From positions 62,001 through 126,000 of the forward strand of contig DBMP01000010.1 of assembly GCA_002298145.1 (NCBI GenBank): DNA of 64,000 nt. Reading direction: 5' to 3'. The notes beneath the pieces were generated by a model. That model worked only from the letters and a program-made list of their open reading frames with translations. It did no database searches and was not told the DNA's origin. The DNA comes from Spartobacteria bacterium UBA695. Lineage in GTDB: Bacteria; Verrucomicrobiota; Verrucomicrobiia; Chthoniobacterales; Chthoniobacteraceae. Below, piece by piece: positions 8,422 to 18,210 of this stretch. Position 1 is the stretch's first letter; the number at the start of each line of letters is the position of its first letter. The position numbers were made by a program, and so were the translations under genes.

Positions 8422-8934
8422 CTACCAGCCCGTAGTCACGCGGTTAACGAGACGCTCGGAGGCCTTTTCAATCGCAAGCGGAATCGCCTGCCGCTCATCC
8501 TGGTTCACATCGTTGCCCGAAACGAAAAACGAGGTTTCTCCCATCAGGATTCCGGCGTCGAGCTTCTCACCCGTGCTGCGGCGCGTCAGGGTGTAGCTAA
8601 AGGTAAGGTCGAGGTAAAACTCCTGCTGCTTTTCGATGTCGCTGCGCACGGAGCGGGCCCCGCGGCGGCGGATCTTGGTAATGCTACCCTCAAGGACGGC
8701 GTCGGCTCTGTCGGCGCTACACACCTTGAAGGTGCCGTCTTCCTGGAACTGCTTGACGACGGTGCTGGCGGCCAACGATTCGAGATTGGGTACCATCGTA
8801 TCGTTGTGGAAGGTGGGTACGGCGATGGTCTTGACTCCCGCCATCCGTTTGGGAACCGATGCGCCGATGTGATAGCCTGCGCAACCGGTTAAAAGAACCA
8901 GAAACGCTGAGGCAAGGAGAGCGAGGGACTTCAT
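8422..8934 (-). CDS. lptE: LPS-assembly lipoprotein LptE-like
   Basis: The 170-residue product has a lipoprotein signal (lipobox LTGC, Cys at residue 18) followed by GYHIG and the pattern VKTIAVPTFHNDT, which is typical of the LptE/RlpB family in non-proteobacterial Gram-negatives. LptE plugs the LptD barrel and helps deliver lipopolysaccharide to the outer surface. It lies 9 bp downstream of the TPR protein gene on the same strand, giving a two-gene outer-membrane assembly unit. Assignment rests on family pattern; LptD is not in the window. Confidence 0.78.
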   Translation of the reverse strand: MKSLALLASAFLVLLTGCAGYHIGASVPKRMAGVKTIAVPTFHNDTMVPNLESLAASTVVKQFQEDGTFKVCSADRADAVLEGSITKIRRRGARSVRSDIEKQQEFYLDLTFSYTLTRRSTGEKLDAGILMGETSFFVSGNDVNQDERQAIPLAIEKASERLVNRVTTGW

Positions 8935-8943
8935 GAAAGACGG

Positions 8944-10131
8944 CTACTGAGCAGGGAGAGCGGGCTCCGTCGCGGCAGGCTGGGGGGCTGTGGAGGGGGT
9001 GGAGGCCGAGGTGCGCAGCTGCGCCTTGGCGGGAGCGGTTTCCTCGGTGGGAGCGGGAGGGCCCGCGTAGTCAGGACGCGCGGAGGTGTCCACCTGGGAT
9101 TGCATCTTGCGGCGTTCCTGGGCCGTGGCGCCCGTCTCGGCCTGTTCCGGAGCTGAGCGAAGGGCATCGTCCCCGGCGTACTGCCGCAGATGGTCAAGCG
9201 CCTTGGTGGCCGTTTCCGCTTCCGGGGTGCCTTTGCCGCCGTCGATCACCTGTTTGTAGTAGATGACCGCGGATTTGTATTTCTTGGTTTTCTCGTAGAA
9301 CTTGGCCACGTCGAGCGTCTTCTTGAGGTCCGTGCCCGAAAGCTGCTTGATGTTCTCGCGCGCTTGGGAAACTTTTTCGCTCTGCGGGTAGCGCACCATG
9401 AAGTCCTCGAAAGCGTCGTGCGCCTTTTCGCGGGAAGCGCGGTCGTTGGAGCCTTTCTGCACCAGGTGCAACTGCACGTAGCCGATCTGGTACTGGGCAT
9501 CGGCCGCGATGTCGTCGTTGGGGTACATATCGACGGTCTTCTGGTAAGCCTCGACGGCTTCCGGGTATTCGCCGCGTTTCTCATGCACCATGCCGATGTT
9601 AAACTGCGAAAGCGGGGCGAACTTGCTGTACGGGGCGTTCTTGATAATCTCCTCGTACATCTTCTGGGTGCGCTCCAGGGAAGGGAACGTCTTGACGCCG
9701 AAAACCTTCCGGCGTGCGCCGTTCATGAATTGCCCGGCGATGTTGAACTGGTGCTCGACCACGGAGTCGAACTCCTGCCCCCGGGGGTAATTGGTGATGT
9801 ATTTGCCGAATTCCTTGAACGCGCGCTCCAAGTCGCCGTTTTTCTCCATCAGCTCGGCCATTTTAAACTGCGCCTGCGGGGCTGCGCCCGAACCAGGGAA
9901 GCCGTTGATCAGCCCACGGTAAGCGCCAATAGCCCGCTTGGTTGCGCCCTGTGCTTCAAACTCCTGGGCTTTGTGGAGCTGCTCGCTTGCGGATTTTTCC
10001 AACCCTCCGGCATCCTCCTCCTCGCTATGAAAACCTTCGCCGGGGCGGTAAACCACCGCGGCACCCCCGGGAGAGGTAAGGGCCATTGAAAATGCCAGGA
10101 CGAGCGAGGACAGTACGATGAGCTTCCGCAT
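8944..10131 (-). CDS. TPR outer-membrane assembly protein, BamD-like
   Basis: A 395-residue secreted TPR protein. After a signal peptide (MRKLIVLSSLVLAFSMALTS) come about five TPR-like repeats (residues 45-300), with segments such as PGSGAAPQAQFKMAELME and YPNDDIAADAQYQIGYVQLH typical of the BamD/YfiO fold. The last 80 residues are Pro/Ala/Thr-rich and probably disordered. BamD is normally a lipoprotein; here no lipobox Cys is visible after the signal, so this may be a soluble periplasmic relative or a YbgF/CpoB-like protein. It is probably cotranscribed with lptE. Confidence 0.72.
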   Translation of the reverse strand: MRKLIVLSSLVLAFSMALTSPGGAAVVYRPGEGFHSEEEDAGGLEKSASEQLHKAQEFEAQGATKRAIGAYRGLINGFPGSGAAPQAQFKMAELMEKNGDLERAFKEFGKYITNYPRGQEFDSVVEHQFNIAGQFMNGARRKVFGVKTFPSLERTQKMYEEIIKNAPYSKFAPLSQFNIGMVHEKRGEYPEAVEAYQKTVDMYPNDDIAADAQYQIGYVQLHLVQKGSNDRASREKAHDAFEDFMVRYPQSEKVSQARENIKQLSGTDLKKTLDVAKFYEKTKKYKSAVIYYKQVIDGGKGTPEAETATKALDHLRQYAGDDALRSAPEQAETGATAQERRKMQSQVDTSARPDYAGPPAPTEETAPAKAQLRTSASTPSTAPQPAATEPALPAQ

Positions 10132-10193
10132 ATCGGCTTGACGCTAGAGGAACCGTGCGGGTGCGTCAAGGTTGGCGAAGCAGTTTTTCCCGC

Positions 10194-10228
10194 GGGGTTT
10201 ACCTGATTTTCGGACTCGTGTAAACCCC
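10194..10228. repeat. Inverted repeat in the divergent BamD-like/tgt promoter region
   Basis: GGGGTTTAC at 10194-10202 is perfectly complementary to 10220-10228, separated by 17 nt. It lies between the divergent starts at 10131 and 10307, so it could be an operator for one or both genes, or a hairpin in the tgt leader. There is no T-run after it, so a terminator is unlikely. Confidence 0.5.
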
Positions 10229-10306
10229 CCACGATTTTTCGGCCGCCCGCGCCGCCCCCCGCGATTCGGCATTCCCAAGCGCGGCAACATCTTCTACGGT
10301 GGGGGG

Positions 10307-11443
<1,137 letters not shown>

Positions 11444-11590
11444 CTTCAAAGCTATTCACAGCCCAAGATATTATCGGGGTTTCCCCTAGGTTTTGCGTGG
11501 GGGACCCCCGATGTTTCTTCTGAGCGCGTAGGACGGATGTTAACAAAATGCTTTACGTTCGGTGTATCGGGAATTAATAATAATTTCAAC

Positions 11591-11779
11591 ATGACCAGCA
11601 AATACACCGCTTTCCGTTGTCCCGAGGATTTGCTCGAAAAAGCGAAGGCCAGAGCCAAGCGCGACCGCCGTTCGCTGAGCAACTATCTCATCACGCTCAT
11701 CGACCGCGACGTTTCCAGCTCGGCTGAGAGCGAACCGGAGACCGTTGGCGCCTCCCGGGTGATCCTCGGCGAAGACTAG
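11591..11779 (+). CDS. Small ribbon-helix-helix-like protein
   Basis: The 62-residue product begins MTSKYTAFRCPEDLLEKAKA, followed by a second helix SLSNYLITLIDRDV. A short strand and two helices of this pattern match Arc/CopG-type ribbon-helix-helix DNA-binding domains, which act as dimers on operators. A C-terminal acidic tail follows. No toxin partner is adjacent (148 bp after tgt, 118 bp before the nucleotidyltransferase gene), so it may be an autonomous regulator. The ATG at 11591 is chosen because the family begins just before the strand; no clear Shine-Dalgarno is seen. Confidence 0.6.
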   Translation: MTSKYTAFRCPEDLLEKAKARAKRDRRSLSNYLITLIDRDVSSSAESEPETVGASRVILGED

Positions 11780-11897
11780 GCCGCTCCCATTGGCCGGAGT
11801 GGGGGGAGGCAGGGGTAGGCGATTTTTACCTGATCGTCAAAAAAACCCGCCTTTTTGGCTTGTGTAACCGCCACCGGCTCGGCAAAGAGAGGGGGGT

Positions 11898-12650
11898 ATG
11901 AACATTCTTATCCTGGCCGCCGGATACGCCACACGCCTTTACCCTCTTACCCTGAACAAGGCTAAGCCGCTGCTCGACGTCGCGGGAAAACCGATGATCG
12001 AATGGGTCCTGGACAACCTCGCCCCGATTCCCGACATCGAGAGTGTCTACGTTGTCACCAACAACAAATTCGCGGCGGATTTCCAGGCCTGGGCCGATGA
12101 CTACGTCAAGCGCCAGCCGAAGCTGCACTTCAAGATCATCAACGACGGCTCCACGAACGATCAGGACAAGCTCGGAGCCATTGGCGACATCAATCTCGTC
12201 GTTTCCCGCGAGAACCTCGCCGCCTCCGATCTCGTCGTCGTCGCCGGAGACAACCTCTTCAGCCAATCGCTCGAAGACTTCGCCACCTACTGCAAGGGCA
12301 AAGCGGCCGTACTGGCCACCTACGACGTCAAGGACCTCGAAGCCATTAAGAAATACAACGCCATCGAGAGCACCCCGGAGGGCGTCATCACCCACTTTGA
12401 GGAGAAACCGGCCCAGCCCAAGAGCACCCGCACCGGCATCGCCCTTTACTATTACTCCAAAGAGACCGTCGCCAAGTTCGCGCCCTACATCGCCGAGGGG
12501 AACAACCCCGACCAGCCCGGCCGCTTCGTTCAGTGGCTCTACACCCGCACCCCCGTCCACACCTGGGACGTTCCCGGCACCTGGTTCGATATCGGTAGCA
12601 AAGAGACGCTCGAAGAGGCCAACGAGATCTTTGCCAAGCTCGTTAAGTAG
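11898..12650 (+). CDS. Sugar-1-phosphate nucleotidyltransferase
   Basis: A 250-residue NTP-transferase of the RmlA/GalU/GlmU-N superfamily. The N-terminal signature LAAGYATRLYPLTLNKAKPL contains the G-x-x-x-R nucleotide-binding loop and the K-A-K-P-L phosphate-binding motif; VVAGDNLF provides the metal-binding Asp, and VPGTWFDIGSKE closes the sugar site. It makes an NDP-sugar precursor for surface polysaccharide or cell-wall glycans. The length and lack of an acyltransferase domain favour a glucose-1-phosphate thymidylyl- or uridylyltransferase type; substrate is not determinable here. It is a single gene with a purine-rich RBS. Confidence 0.85.
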   Translation: MNILILAAGYATRLYPLTLNKAKPLLDVAGKPMIEWVLDNLAPIPDIESVYVVTNNKFAADFQAWADDYVKRQPKLHFKIINDGSTNDQDKLGAIGDINLVVSRENLAASDLVVVAGDNLFSQSLEDFATYCKGKAAVLATYDVKDLEAIKKYNAIESTPEGVITHFEEKPAQPKSTRTGIALYYYSKETVAKFAPYIAEGNNPDQPGRFVQWLYTRTPVHTWDVPGTWFDIGSKETLEEANEIFAKLVK

Positions 12651-12679
12651 ATAACCCACTAGCAAAGCGCCATTTACGT

Positions 12680-12700
12680 CCGTTTTTATATAAAAAACGG
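12680..12700. repeat. AT-rich palindrome downstream of the nucleotidyltransferase gene
   Basis: CCGTTTTT at 12680-12687 is complementary to AAAAACGG at 12693-12700 around a 5-nt ATATA centre. A second GC-rich hairpin (CCCCC at 12715-12719, GGGGG at 12728-12732) follows a T-run. The pair could form a composite terminator for the gene ending at 12650, but neither hairpin is followed by a canonical U-tract. The rest of the 265-bp gap to fabD shows nothing else I can support. Confidence 0.4.
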
Positions 12701-12915
12701 AACAAAGTTTTTTGCCCCCGAAGTCCCGGGGGTAATTTCCTGGAACCAGGCAACTTATTCCTCTCTTTTACGCCGAACGCGTAAATAGGAGCGATTTCCC
12801 CCCGGATCGGGCGGGGGCGGCCCTTTGAATTTGCATCCGCCCTCATTCCTGATATGCCTATCCGCTTCCCTTGGGGGCAACCCCGAGGGGAGCCAAACCA
12901 AACAGACCAAACACT

Positions 12916-13857
12916 ATGAGCAAAAGAATCGCATTCCTCTTCTCAGGCCAGGGAGCCCAAACTGTCGGCATGGGCAAGGACCTCGTGGAGCAATATCCGG
13001 TAGCCGCCGACCTTTTTCGCCGGGCGGACGCCACGCTGAACCGGCCGCTGAGCCAGATCCTGTTCGACGGGCCCAATGAGGAATTGACGAAGACCGTGAA
13101 CTGTCAGCCCGCGCTCTACGTACATGGTTCAGCCGCGCTCGCCGCATTCCTCCAGGAAATGGGCGGAACCGTCGAGGGCGTCGTCGCCACGGCGGGCCTC
13201 TCGCTGGGCGAATTCACGGCCCACGCCGCCGCGAGCACCTTCGATTTTGAAACCGGCCTCCAGCTGGTCGACAAGCGCGCCCACTTCATGCAGGACGCCT
13301 GCGACGCCACCAACGGCACCATGGCCGCCATGATCGGCGCCGAGGAAAACACCGTGCGCGACCTCGCCTCCGAAGTGGACGTCGACATCGCCAACCTCAA
13401 CGCCCCCGGCCAGATCGTCATTTCCGGTGAGCGCGCCAAGGTTGAGCTCGGCGTATCCCGCGCCAAGGACCACGGCATCCGCCGCGCCACCCTCCTCAAT
13501 GTCGCCGGAGCCTACCACTCGCGCCTTATGGATTCCGCCTACGTCCGCCTGGGCAAGGTTCTCGAAACCACCCACTTTGAGACGCCGAAATACAAAGTCA
13601 TCTGCAACGTCGACGCCAAGCCAGTCTCGACCGAGCAAGCCATCCGCGACAGCCTGCGCGAGCAGGTCACCAGCAGCGTCCGCTGGGCGGAATCGATGGT
13701 CTACCTCCTGGACCACGAGAAAATCGACCTCTTCATCGAATTCGGCCCCGGCGGCGTGCTGGCCGGTCTCTTTGGCCGCATCCGCAAGGGCACCGAAGTC
13801 CTCTCCATCTCCGACGTACCGAGCCTGCAAACGGCCGTTGCGAAGTTGAAGGAGTAA
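12916..13857 (+). CDS. fabD: Malonyl-CoA:ACP transacylase
   Basis: FabD transfers malonyl from CoA to ACP for fatty-acid elongation. The 313-residue product has the N-terminal LFSGQGAQTVGMG, the nucleophile elbow GLSLGEFTA (Ser at about residue 93; GLS instead of the common GHS, as seen in plant-like FabD), the LNAPGQIVISG segment and the catalytic His in GAYHSRLM. The ATG at 12916 is chosen to match the family start MSKRIAFLF. It is monocistronic, followed by a strong terminator. Other fab genes are not in the window. Confidence 0.93.
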   Translation: MSKRIAFLFSGQGAQTVGMGKDLVEQYPVAADLFRRADATLNRPLSQILFDGPNEELTKTVNCQPALYVHGSAALAAFLQEMGGTVEGVVATAGLSLGEFTAHAAASTFDFETGLQLVDKRAHFMQDACDATNGTMAAMIGAEENTVRDLASEVDVDIANLNAPGQIVISGERAKVELGVSRAKDHGIRRATLLNVAGAYHSRLMDSAYVRLGKVLETTHFETPKYKVICNVDAKPVSTEQAIRDSLREQVTSSVRWAESMVYLLDHEKIDLFIEFGPGGVLAGLFGRIRKGTEVLSISDVPSLQTAVAKLKE

Positions 13858-13877
13858 CGTACTTTCAAGAGGCTACT

Positions 13878-13933
13878 GAGGGCTGCCCGTGCCGGGTCAA
13901 CAACCTCCCCGGCAAGGGCAGCCTCATTTTTTT
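13878..13933 (+). terminator. Strong Rho-independent terminator after fabD
   Basis: A long stem with small bulges (left arm 13878-13896, right arm about 13907-13925, both reading CTGCCC/GGGCAG in the core) is followed by a 7-T tract ending at 13933. It lies 20 bp beyond the fabD stop. The T-tract ends one base before the ATG of the next gene, which is unusual. Confidence 0.9.
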
Positions 13934-13934
13934 G

Positions 13935-16900
13935 ATGGTTCCGCTCACTGAAAAACTCCTCATGGACGCCGGAGGCTGGCAAGCCGCCAAGCTGGCTCGC
14001 GCCCTCGTGGAAGCGGGCCGCGTGGTAAGCTGCGCCTACCAAGCGCCGATTTTGAAAGGCCTCGTGCGCAACGGCGACCAGGAGTTCCGAGCCGGGCTCA
14101 AGATCAGCTCCGCCAGCGACGTCGAGAACCTCTGCACCTGCCGCGAATCGCGCCAATGGGGAGCCATTTGCGCCCATTCCCTGGCCGTCGGCTACGCGCT
14201 CCTCGGGCACAAGACCGCCCCCGGCTCCGACATGGCCGCCCGGGCTGCCGCCGCTTCCCGACCCGCGCCCCAGCCCGCCGCTGCGCCGAAAGAAACCGGC
14301 CCGCGCTTCACCGCCACGGTGGAAAAAAGCCCCAGTTTCCTGAGCCTGAGCATCGTGCTGGCTCCGCAATTCCTCTCCGCCTGGGAGCGGGGGCATTGCA
14401 CGGTCGGCATCGAAGTCGAGCGCCAGGGCCGCCGCATGCTCCTCAACGCGCTGGACGCCAACGGCTCCTACACCTGTTCCGAGGGGGATTTGCGCGTCAT
14501 CCAGGCCGTCCGGGGCCTCAATGGCGGCGCCCTTACGGGGATGCTCGCCCTTCAGCGCGAATCCATGCTGATCCTACTGGAGGCGCTTAAAAATCACCCG
14601 CGCATCACCTTCGGCAAAGCCACGCCCGTTCATGTTTCCCCGAAGGCACTCCTTCCGAAGCTCAAAATTCAGCCCGATTCCCAAAACCGCGTCGCGCTCC
14701 ACGCCGCCATCCCGCCGGAAACCCGCCTGCTAGTCGCAGGGCAGGGGAGCGCCTGGTCGCTCAAGGGTGACACCTTCGCCGCCGTCTCCCCGGGGCTCCC
14801 CGCCGCGTATGCCGAGCTGCTGCGCCGGGATATCATGCTGGCTCCCGAGCACGCCGCCTCGTTTCTCACCACCGAGCTTCCCGCCTTGCGCGCCTTTTTC
14901 GAGATCGACGCTCCCGCGGGCGAGGGCGGCGGCGCGCCAAAGCTGGTTCCCGAGCCCGGTCAATTCTCGCTGACCCTGGAGGGTTCCCTCAATCACCTCG
15001 CCGCCCAGTTGCAGCGCATCTACTCCAAGCGCATCGTCACCCTCGGCGTCACCAGCCCATCAGAGAACTGGGCGCTTCCCGATCCCTCCAATTCCGCGCG
15101 CCTCCTCTGCCGCGACCTAGAGGCCGAACGCCTCGCGCTGGGTGACCTAACCCGCCACGGCTTTACCGGCCCAGACGCCACCGGCCATTACGTCCTCCGG
15201 GGCGAGCGGGCCATTCTGAGCTTCTTTGGCGAGGGCTACCCGGATCTCGCCGCCCGCTGGAGCGTCTCGCTCGGGCCTCGCTTTACCAACATCACCGCCG
15301 ACATCGAGCGCGTCACCCCGCGCGTGGAGATCGTCCGTTCCGGCGAGGAATGGTTTGACCTGCAATTCGACCTCTCGACCGGCAGCGGCGAGCGGTTTTC
15401 CGCCACCGAAATCCAGCGGATGCTGCAACTCGGCCAGAACCACGCCCGGCTCAAAAACGGGAAAGTGGCCGTCTTCAACACCGCGCTGCTGGACGATTTC
15501 CAGACCGTCCTGCGCGATTGCAATCCTCAGCAGCACTCGCCGGGCAGCTATCGCATCGGCAAAGCCCATGCGGGCTATCTCGAATCCGCCGCCTCCGAGG
15601 CCGGGTTCGCCCTCCATGCCGACGCCGGGTGGCGGGCCTGGGCGAACCGCCAGGAAGGCAAGACAGCCATGGAACCGGTGCCCCTGGGCGACCTGGAGGA
15701 TGTTCTACGAAGCTACCAAAAACACGGAGTTTCTTGGCTAAGCTTCCTGAGCTCCAACGGTTTAGGCGGAATTCTGGCCGATGACATGGGGCTGGGCAAA
15801 ACGCTGCAAGCCCTCGCCTTTTTACGTACCCAGCCGGGGCCCGCGCTGGTGGTCTGCCCCTCGTCCCTGATCTTCAACTGGCAGCGGGAAGTTGAAAAAT
15901 TCACGCCCGAGCGGAAGGTCCTCATCCTGGAAGGTCCGCACCGGAAAGCCCTTTTCCCCGAAATCCCCAAGGCCGACCTGGTCATCACCAGCTACCCGCT
16001 GCTGCGGCGCGACGCCACGCGCTACCGGGGCTACGAATTCGCCACCGTCCTCCTGGACGAAGCCCAGCACATCAAGAACCCGGACACGCAAAACGCCCAG
16101 GCCGCCGGAATGCTCCGGGCCCAGCGGAAATTCATCCTCACCGGCACCCCGGTAGAAAACTCCGTGCGCGACGTCTGGTCGCTCATGAATTTCGTCATGC
16201 CCGGCTACCTGGGCGACCGCGACGACTTCCGCGAGCGCTACGAGGTGCCCATTTCGCGCCACAACGCCCCCGACGCCCTTTCGCGCCTCTCCAAGCGCCT
16301 GCGCCCCTTCCTCCTGCGCCGCCGCAAGCAAGAGGTCGCGCGCGATCTCCCGGCCAAGCTGGAGAACGTGGCCTATTGCGAGCTGACCCAGGCGCAGAAA
16401 CAGGTCTACTCAGCCCTGCTCGAAGGGGCGCGCGCGCAGATTGACGAGGCGGGCAAGAATAAGGGCAAGGCGCAAATGCTCATGCTCACCGCGCTGCTGC
16501 GGCTGCGCCAGGCCGCGTGCGATCTGCGGCTCCTGGGCGAGGAAGGCAAAGGGGAATCCGGCAAGGTCGAGCTGTTTAAAGAGCTGCTGAGCGAAGCCGT
16601 TGACGGCGGCCACCGCGTGCTCGTTTTCAGCCAGTTCGTCTCGATGCTGACCCTTCTGCGCCGCGAACTGGAGACCCAGGAAACGCCCTACTGCTACCTC
16701 GACGGCCAGACCAAGGACCGGCAGGGGGAAGTAGACCGCTTCCAGAGCGGTGAGGTCCCTGTTTTCCTGATCAGCCTCAAGGCGGGCGGCACCGGCCTGA
16801 ACCTGACCGCCGCCGACACGGTGATTCACTTCGACCCGTGGTGGAATCCGGCCGTGGAAGCCCAAGCCACCGACCGCGCCCACCGAATCGGCCAGACCCA

Positions 16901-17060
16901 GGTGGTCACCGCCTACAAACTCATCGCGCGAGGCACCGTGGAAGAGAAAATCCTCCACTTGCAGAGGAAAAAGCGGGAGATCATCGATGCCGCCATCGAA
17001 AACGAGGAGCCGCTCATGGAAGGGCTCACGATGGACGAGATTCGCGGGTTGCTGGAGTAG
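13935..17060 (+). CDS. SWIM zinc-finger SNF2-family helicase
   Basis: A 1041-residue DEAD/DEAH-like SNF2 ATPase. An N-terminal SWIM zinc finger (CTC at about residue 66, then C and H in ICAH) is followed by a long variable region (about 130-590), then the two-lobed motor: Walker A DDMGLGKT (about 614), DEAQHIKN, GTPVENS, and C-terminal motifs LKAGGTGLNLTAAD and ATDRAHRIGQ. Bacterial proteins of this architecture are thought to remodel DNA-protein complexes, for example with stalled polymerase; the role is not established. The ATG at 13935 follows a terminator T-tract with no room for a Shine-Dalgarno; a TTG at 13932 is an alternative. Confidence 0.9.
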   Translation: MVPLTEKLLMDAGGWQAAKLARALVEAGRVVSCAYQAPILKGLVRNGDQEFRAGLKISSASDVENLCTCRESRQWGAICAHSLAVGYALLGHKTAPGSDMAARAAAASRPAPQPAAAPKETGPRFTATVEKSPSFLSLSIVLAPQFLSAWERGHCTVGIEVERQGRRMLLNALDANGSYTCSEGDLRVIQAVRGLNGGALTGMLALQRESMLILLEALKNHPRITFGKATPVHVSPKALLPKLKIQPDSQNRVALHAAIPPETRLLVAGQGSAWSLKGDTFAAVSPGLPAAYAELLRRDIMLAPEHAASFLTTELPALRAFFEIDAPAGEGGGAPKLVPEPGQFSLTLEGSLNHLAAQLQRIYSKRIVTLGVTSPSENWALPDPSNSARLLCRDLEAERLALGDLTRHGFTGPDATGHYVLRGERAILSFFGEGYPDLAARWSVSLGPRFTNITADIERVTPRVEIVRSGEEWFDLQFDLSTGSGERFSATEIQRMLQLGQNHARLKNGKVAVFNTALLDDFQTVLRDCNPQQHSPGSYRIGKAHAGYLESAASEAGFALHADAGWRAWANRQEGKTAMEPVPLGDLEDVLRSYQKHGVSWLSFLSSNGLGGILADDMGLGKTLQALAFLRTQPGPALVVCPSSLIFNWQREVEKFTPERKVLILEGPHRKALFPEIPKADLVITSYPLLRRDATRYRGYEFATVLLDEAQHIKNPDTQNAQAAGMLRAQRKFILTGTPVENSVRDVWSLMNFVMPGYLGDRDDFRERYEVPISRHNAPDALSRLSKRLRPFLLRRRKQEVARDLPAKLENVAYCELTQAQKQVYSALLEGARAQIDEAGKNKGKAQMLMLTALLRLRQAACDLRLLGEEGKGESGKVELFKELLSEAVDGGHRVLVFSQFVSMLTLLRRELETQETPYCYLDGQTKDRQGEVDRFQSGEVPVFLISLKAGGTGLNLTAADTVIHFDPWWNPAVEAQATDRAHRIGQTQVVTAYKLIARGTVEEKILHLQRKKREIIDAAIENEEPLMEGLTMDEIRGLLE

Positions 17061-17081
17061 AGCCAGGCCGCGCAAGGCGCT

Positions 17082-17588
17082 TTAGCGGGGTTCCGCGCGA
17101 TTGAAAAACCAGAACAGACGGCCCACCCAGGCGGCAACTCCCAGAAGGAAGCCGATCGTCAACCCCGTCATCAGCCCGCCGTCTAGATGCGGGGGAGCCT
17201 GTCGGTTCGCCTCGACGATCAGCGCATGGATGCCAATGCCCCAAAGCACCATCCAGGTTCCTAACCAGAGGGCATGGTGAAAAAGGCCGTCGCACGCTTT
17301 GCGGTAATGCTCTGGTGAGCGCCAATATTCAGGGTGGGGGACGTTGAGCAGGCCGGGCGGGAAGAACCGGACGACGTAAAGCAGCCCCACCACGAAGGAG
17401 GAGATCCCCAGGCCAAAAAAACCGAACAGAACGAGATGTCTCGAGCGGGGCATCCACCCATTGGCGACGCCAGATGTCCCGAAATGCGTGGCCATGCGCT
17501 CGGGCAGAAGAGGGGCCGTCAGGACGAGCGCGCCCAGGAAAATCACCAGCGAAACCAGCCAGAGAATCCCAGCAAAGCGGGGTTTCAT
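17082..17588 (-). CDS. DUF1648-type membrane protein
   Basis: A 168-residue protein with four predicted membrane helices. The first helix and following loop, ending PERMATHFGTSGVANGWMPR, match DUF1648, whose PxxxPxHFxxxGxxxxW-type motif is found in SdpI-like and related membrane proteins. Some relatives give immunity to secreted toxins, but nothing here indicates that role. It is 9 bp downstream of another small membrane protein gene on the same strand, so the two are likely cotranscribed. Confidence 0.75.
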   Translation of the reverse strand: MKPRFAGILWLVSLVIFLGALVLTAPLLPERMATHFGTSGVANGWMPRSRHLVLFGFFGLGISSFVVGLLYVVRFFPPGLLNVPHPEYWRSPEHYRKACDGLFHHALWLGTWMVLWGIGIHALIVEANRQAPPHLDGGLMTGLTIGFLLGVAAWVGRLFWFFNRAEPR

Positions 17589-17597
17589 AATATTGAC

Positions 17598-18092
17598 CTA
17601 AAAACTGTCGGAAAATACGCGGGAGGCAATGCTTCGTGATTTCCCAATGACGACAAAGCCCAAAACGAACTCAACCAGCACCTTAACCGCGGGCCCCCAA
17701 TTCACTAAAACGGGGTGGGTTCCATTGAAGCTTTGGGCCATATTGAAAAGAACGGAGCTTGACTCGGAAATCGCGTTGATCAAGGCAATCACACCGACAA
17801 TAACGAGGCCCACGCGCAACAGTTCGGGTGCCGCAACCGAAGACCGCAAAGGTTCATCCGGGATATGGAGCTGGGTGACGATCCACTCGGTTCGGAACAA
17901 CAGAACGAGGGTAAACAGCAGATTGATGACGAAGACGACGACCACTTGCAGGATCAGCCATAGGGGGTTGATTCCAGAGTTCGGATAGGAACGAATGGCC
18001 AGAACGTTGGCAATCATAGAGATGACCCCTATTGTCCCACAAAGGCTGCTCACTCCCATGAGTTTCAATCCGACAATGGCTAAAGCGCGCAT
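17598..18092 (-). CDS. Four-helix membrane protein, function unknown
   Basis: A 164-residue hydrophobic protein starting MRALAIVGLKLMGVSSLCG, with about four membrane helices (residues 4-28, 38-65, 88-110, 130-152) and short loops. I do not recognise a family. The start was placed at the ATG that opens the first helix; the frame upstream of it encodes a basic, non-hydrophobic stretch that is probably not translated. It precedes the DUF1648 gene by 9 bp and lies downstream of the SulP gene with a 118-bp gap. Confidence 0.65.
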   Translation of the reverse strand: MRALAIVGLKLMGVSSLCGTIGVISMIANVLAIRSYPNSGINPLWLILQVVVVFVINLLFTLVLLFRTEWIVTQLHIPDEPLRSSVAAPELLRVGLVIVGVIALINAISESSSVLFNMAQSFNGTHPVLVNWGPAVKVLVEFVLGFVVIGKSRSIASRVFSDSF

Positions 18093-18210
18093 AGTATGAT
18101 GGCGTGGCTTAACAAGAAATCGAGAGAGTGTAAATAGGCATGTCGTTTCGTCGCTGCTCGGAGGAACGGCGGCTTTCCCTTTGCGCTTTTGCGAGAGATT
18201 TTTCCCCTCT

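Noticed and set aside
10132..10306. PreQ1 riboswitch upstream of tgt
   Set aside because: No preQ1-I aptamer pattern was visible; only the 9-bp inverted repeat stands out.
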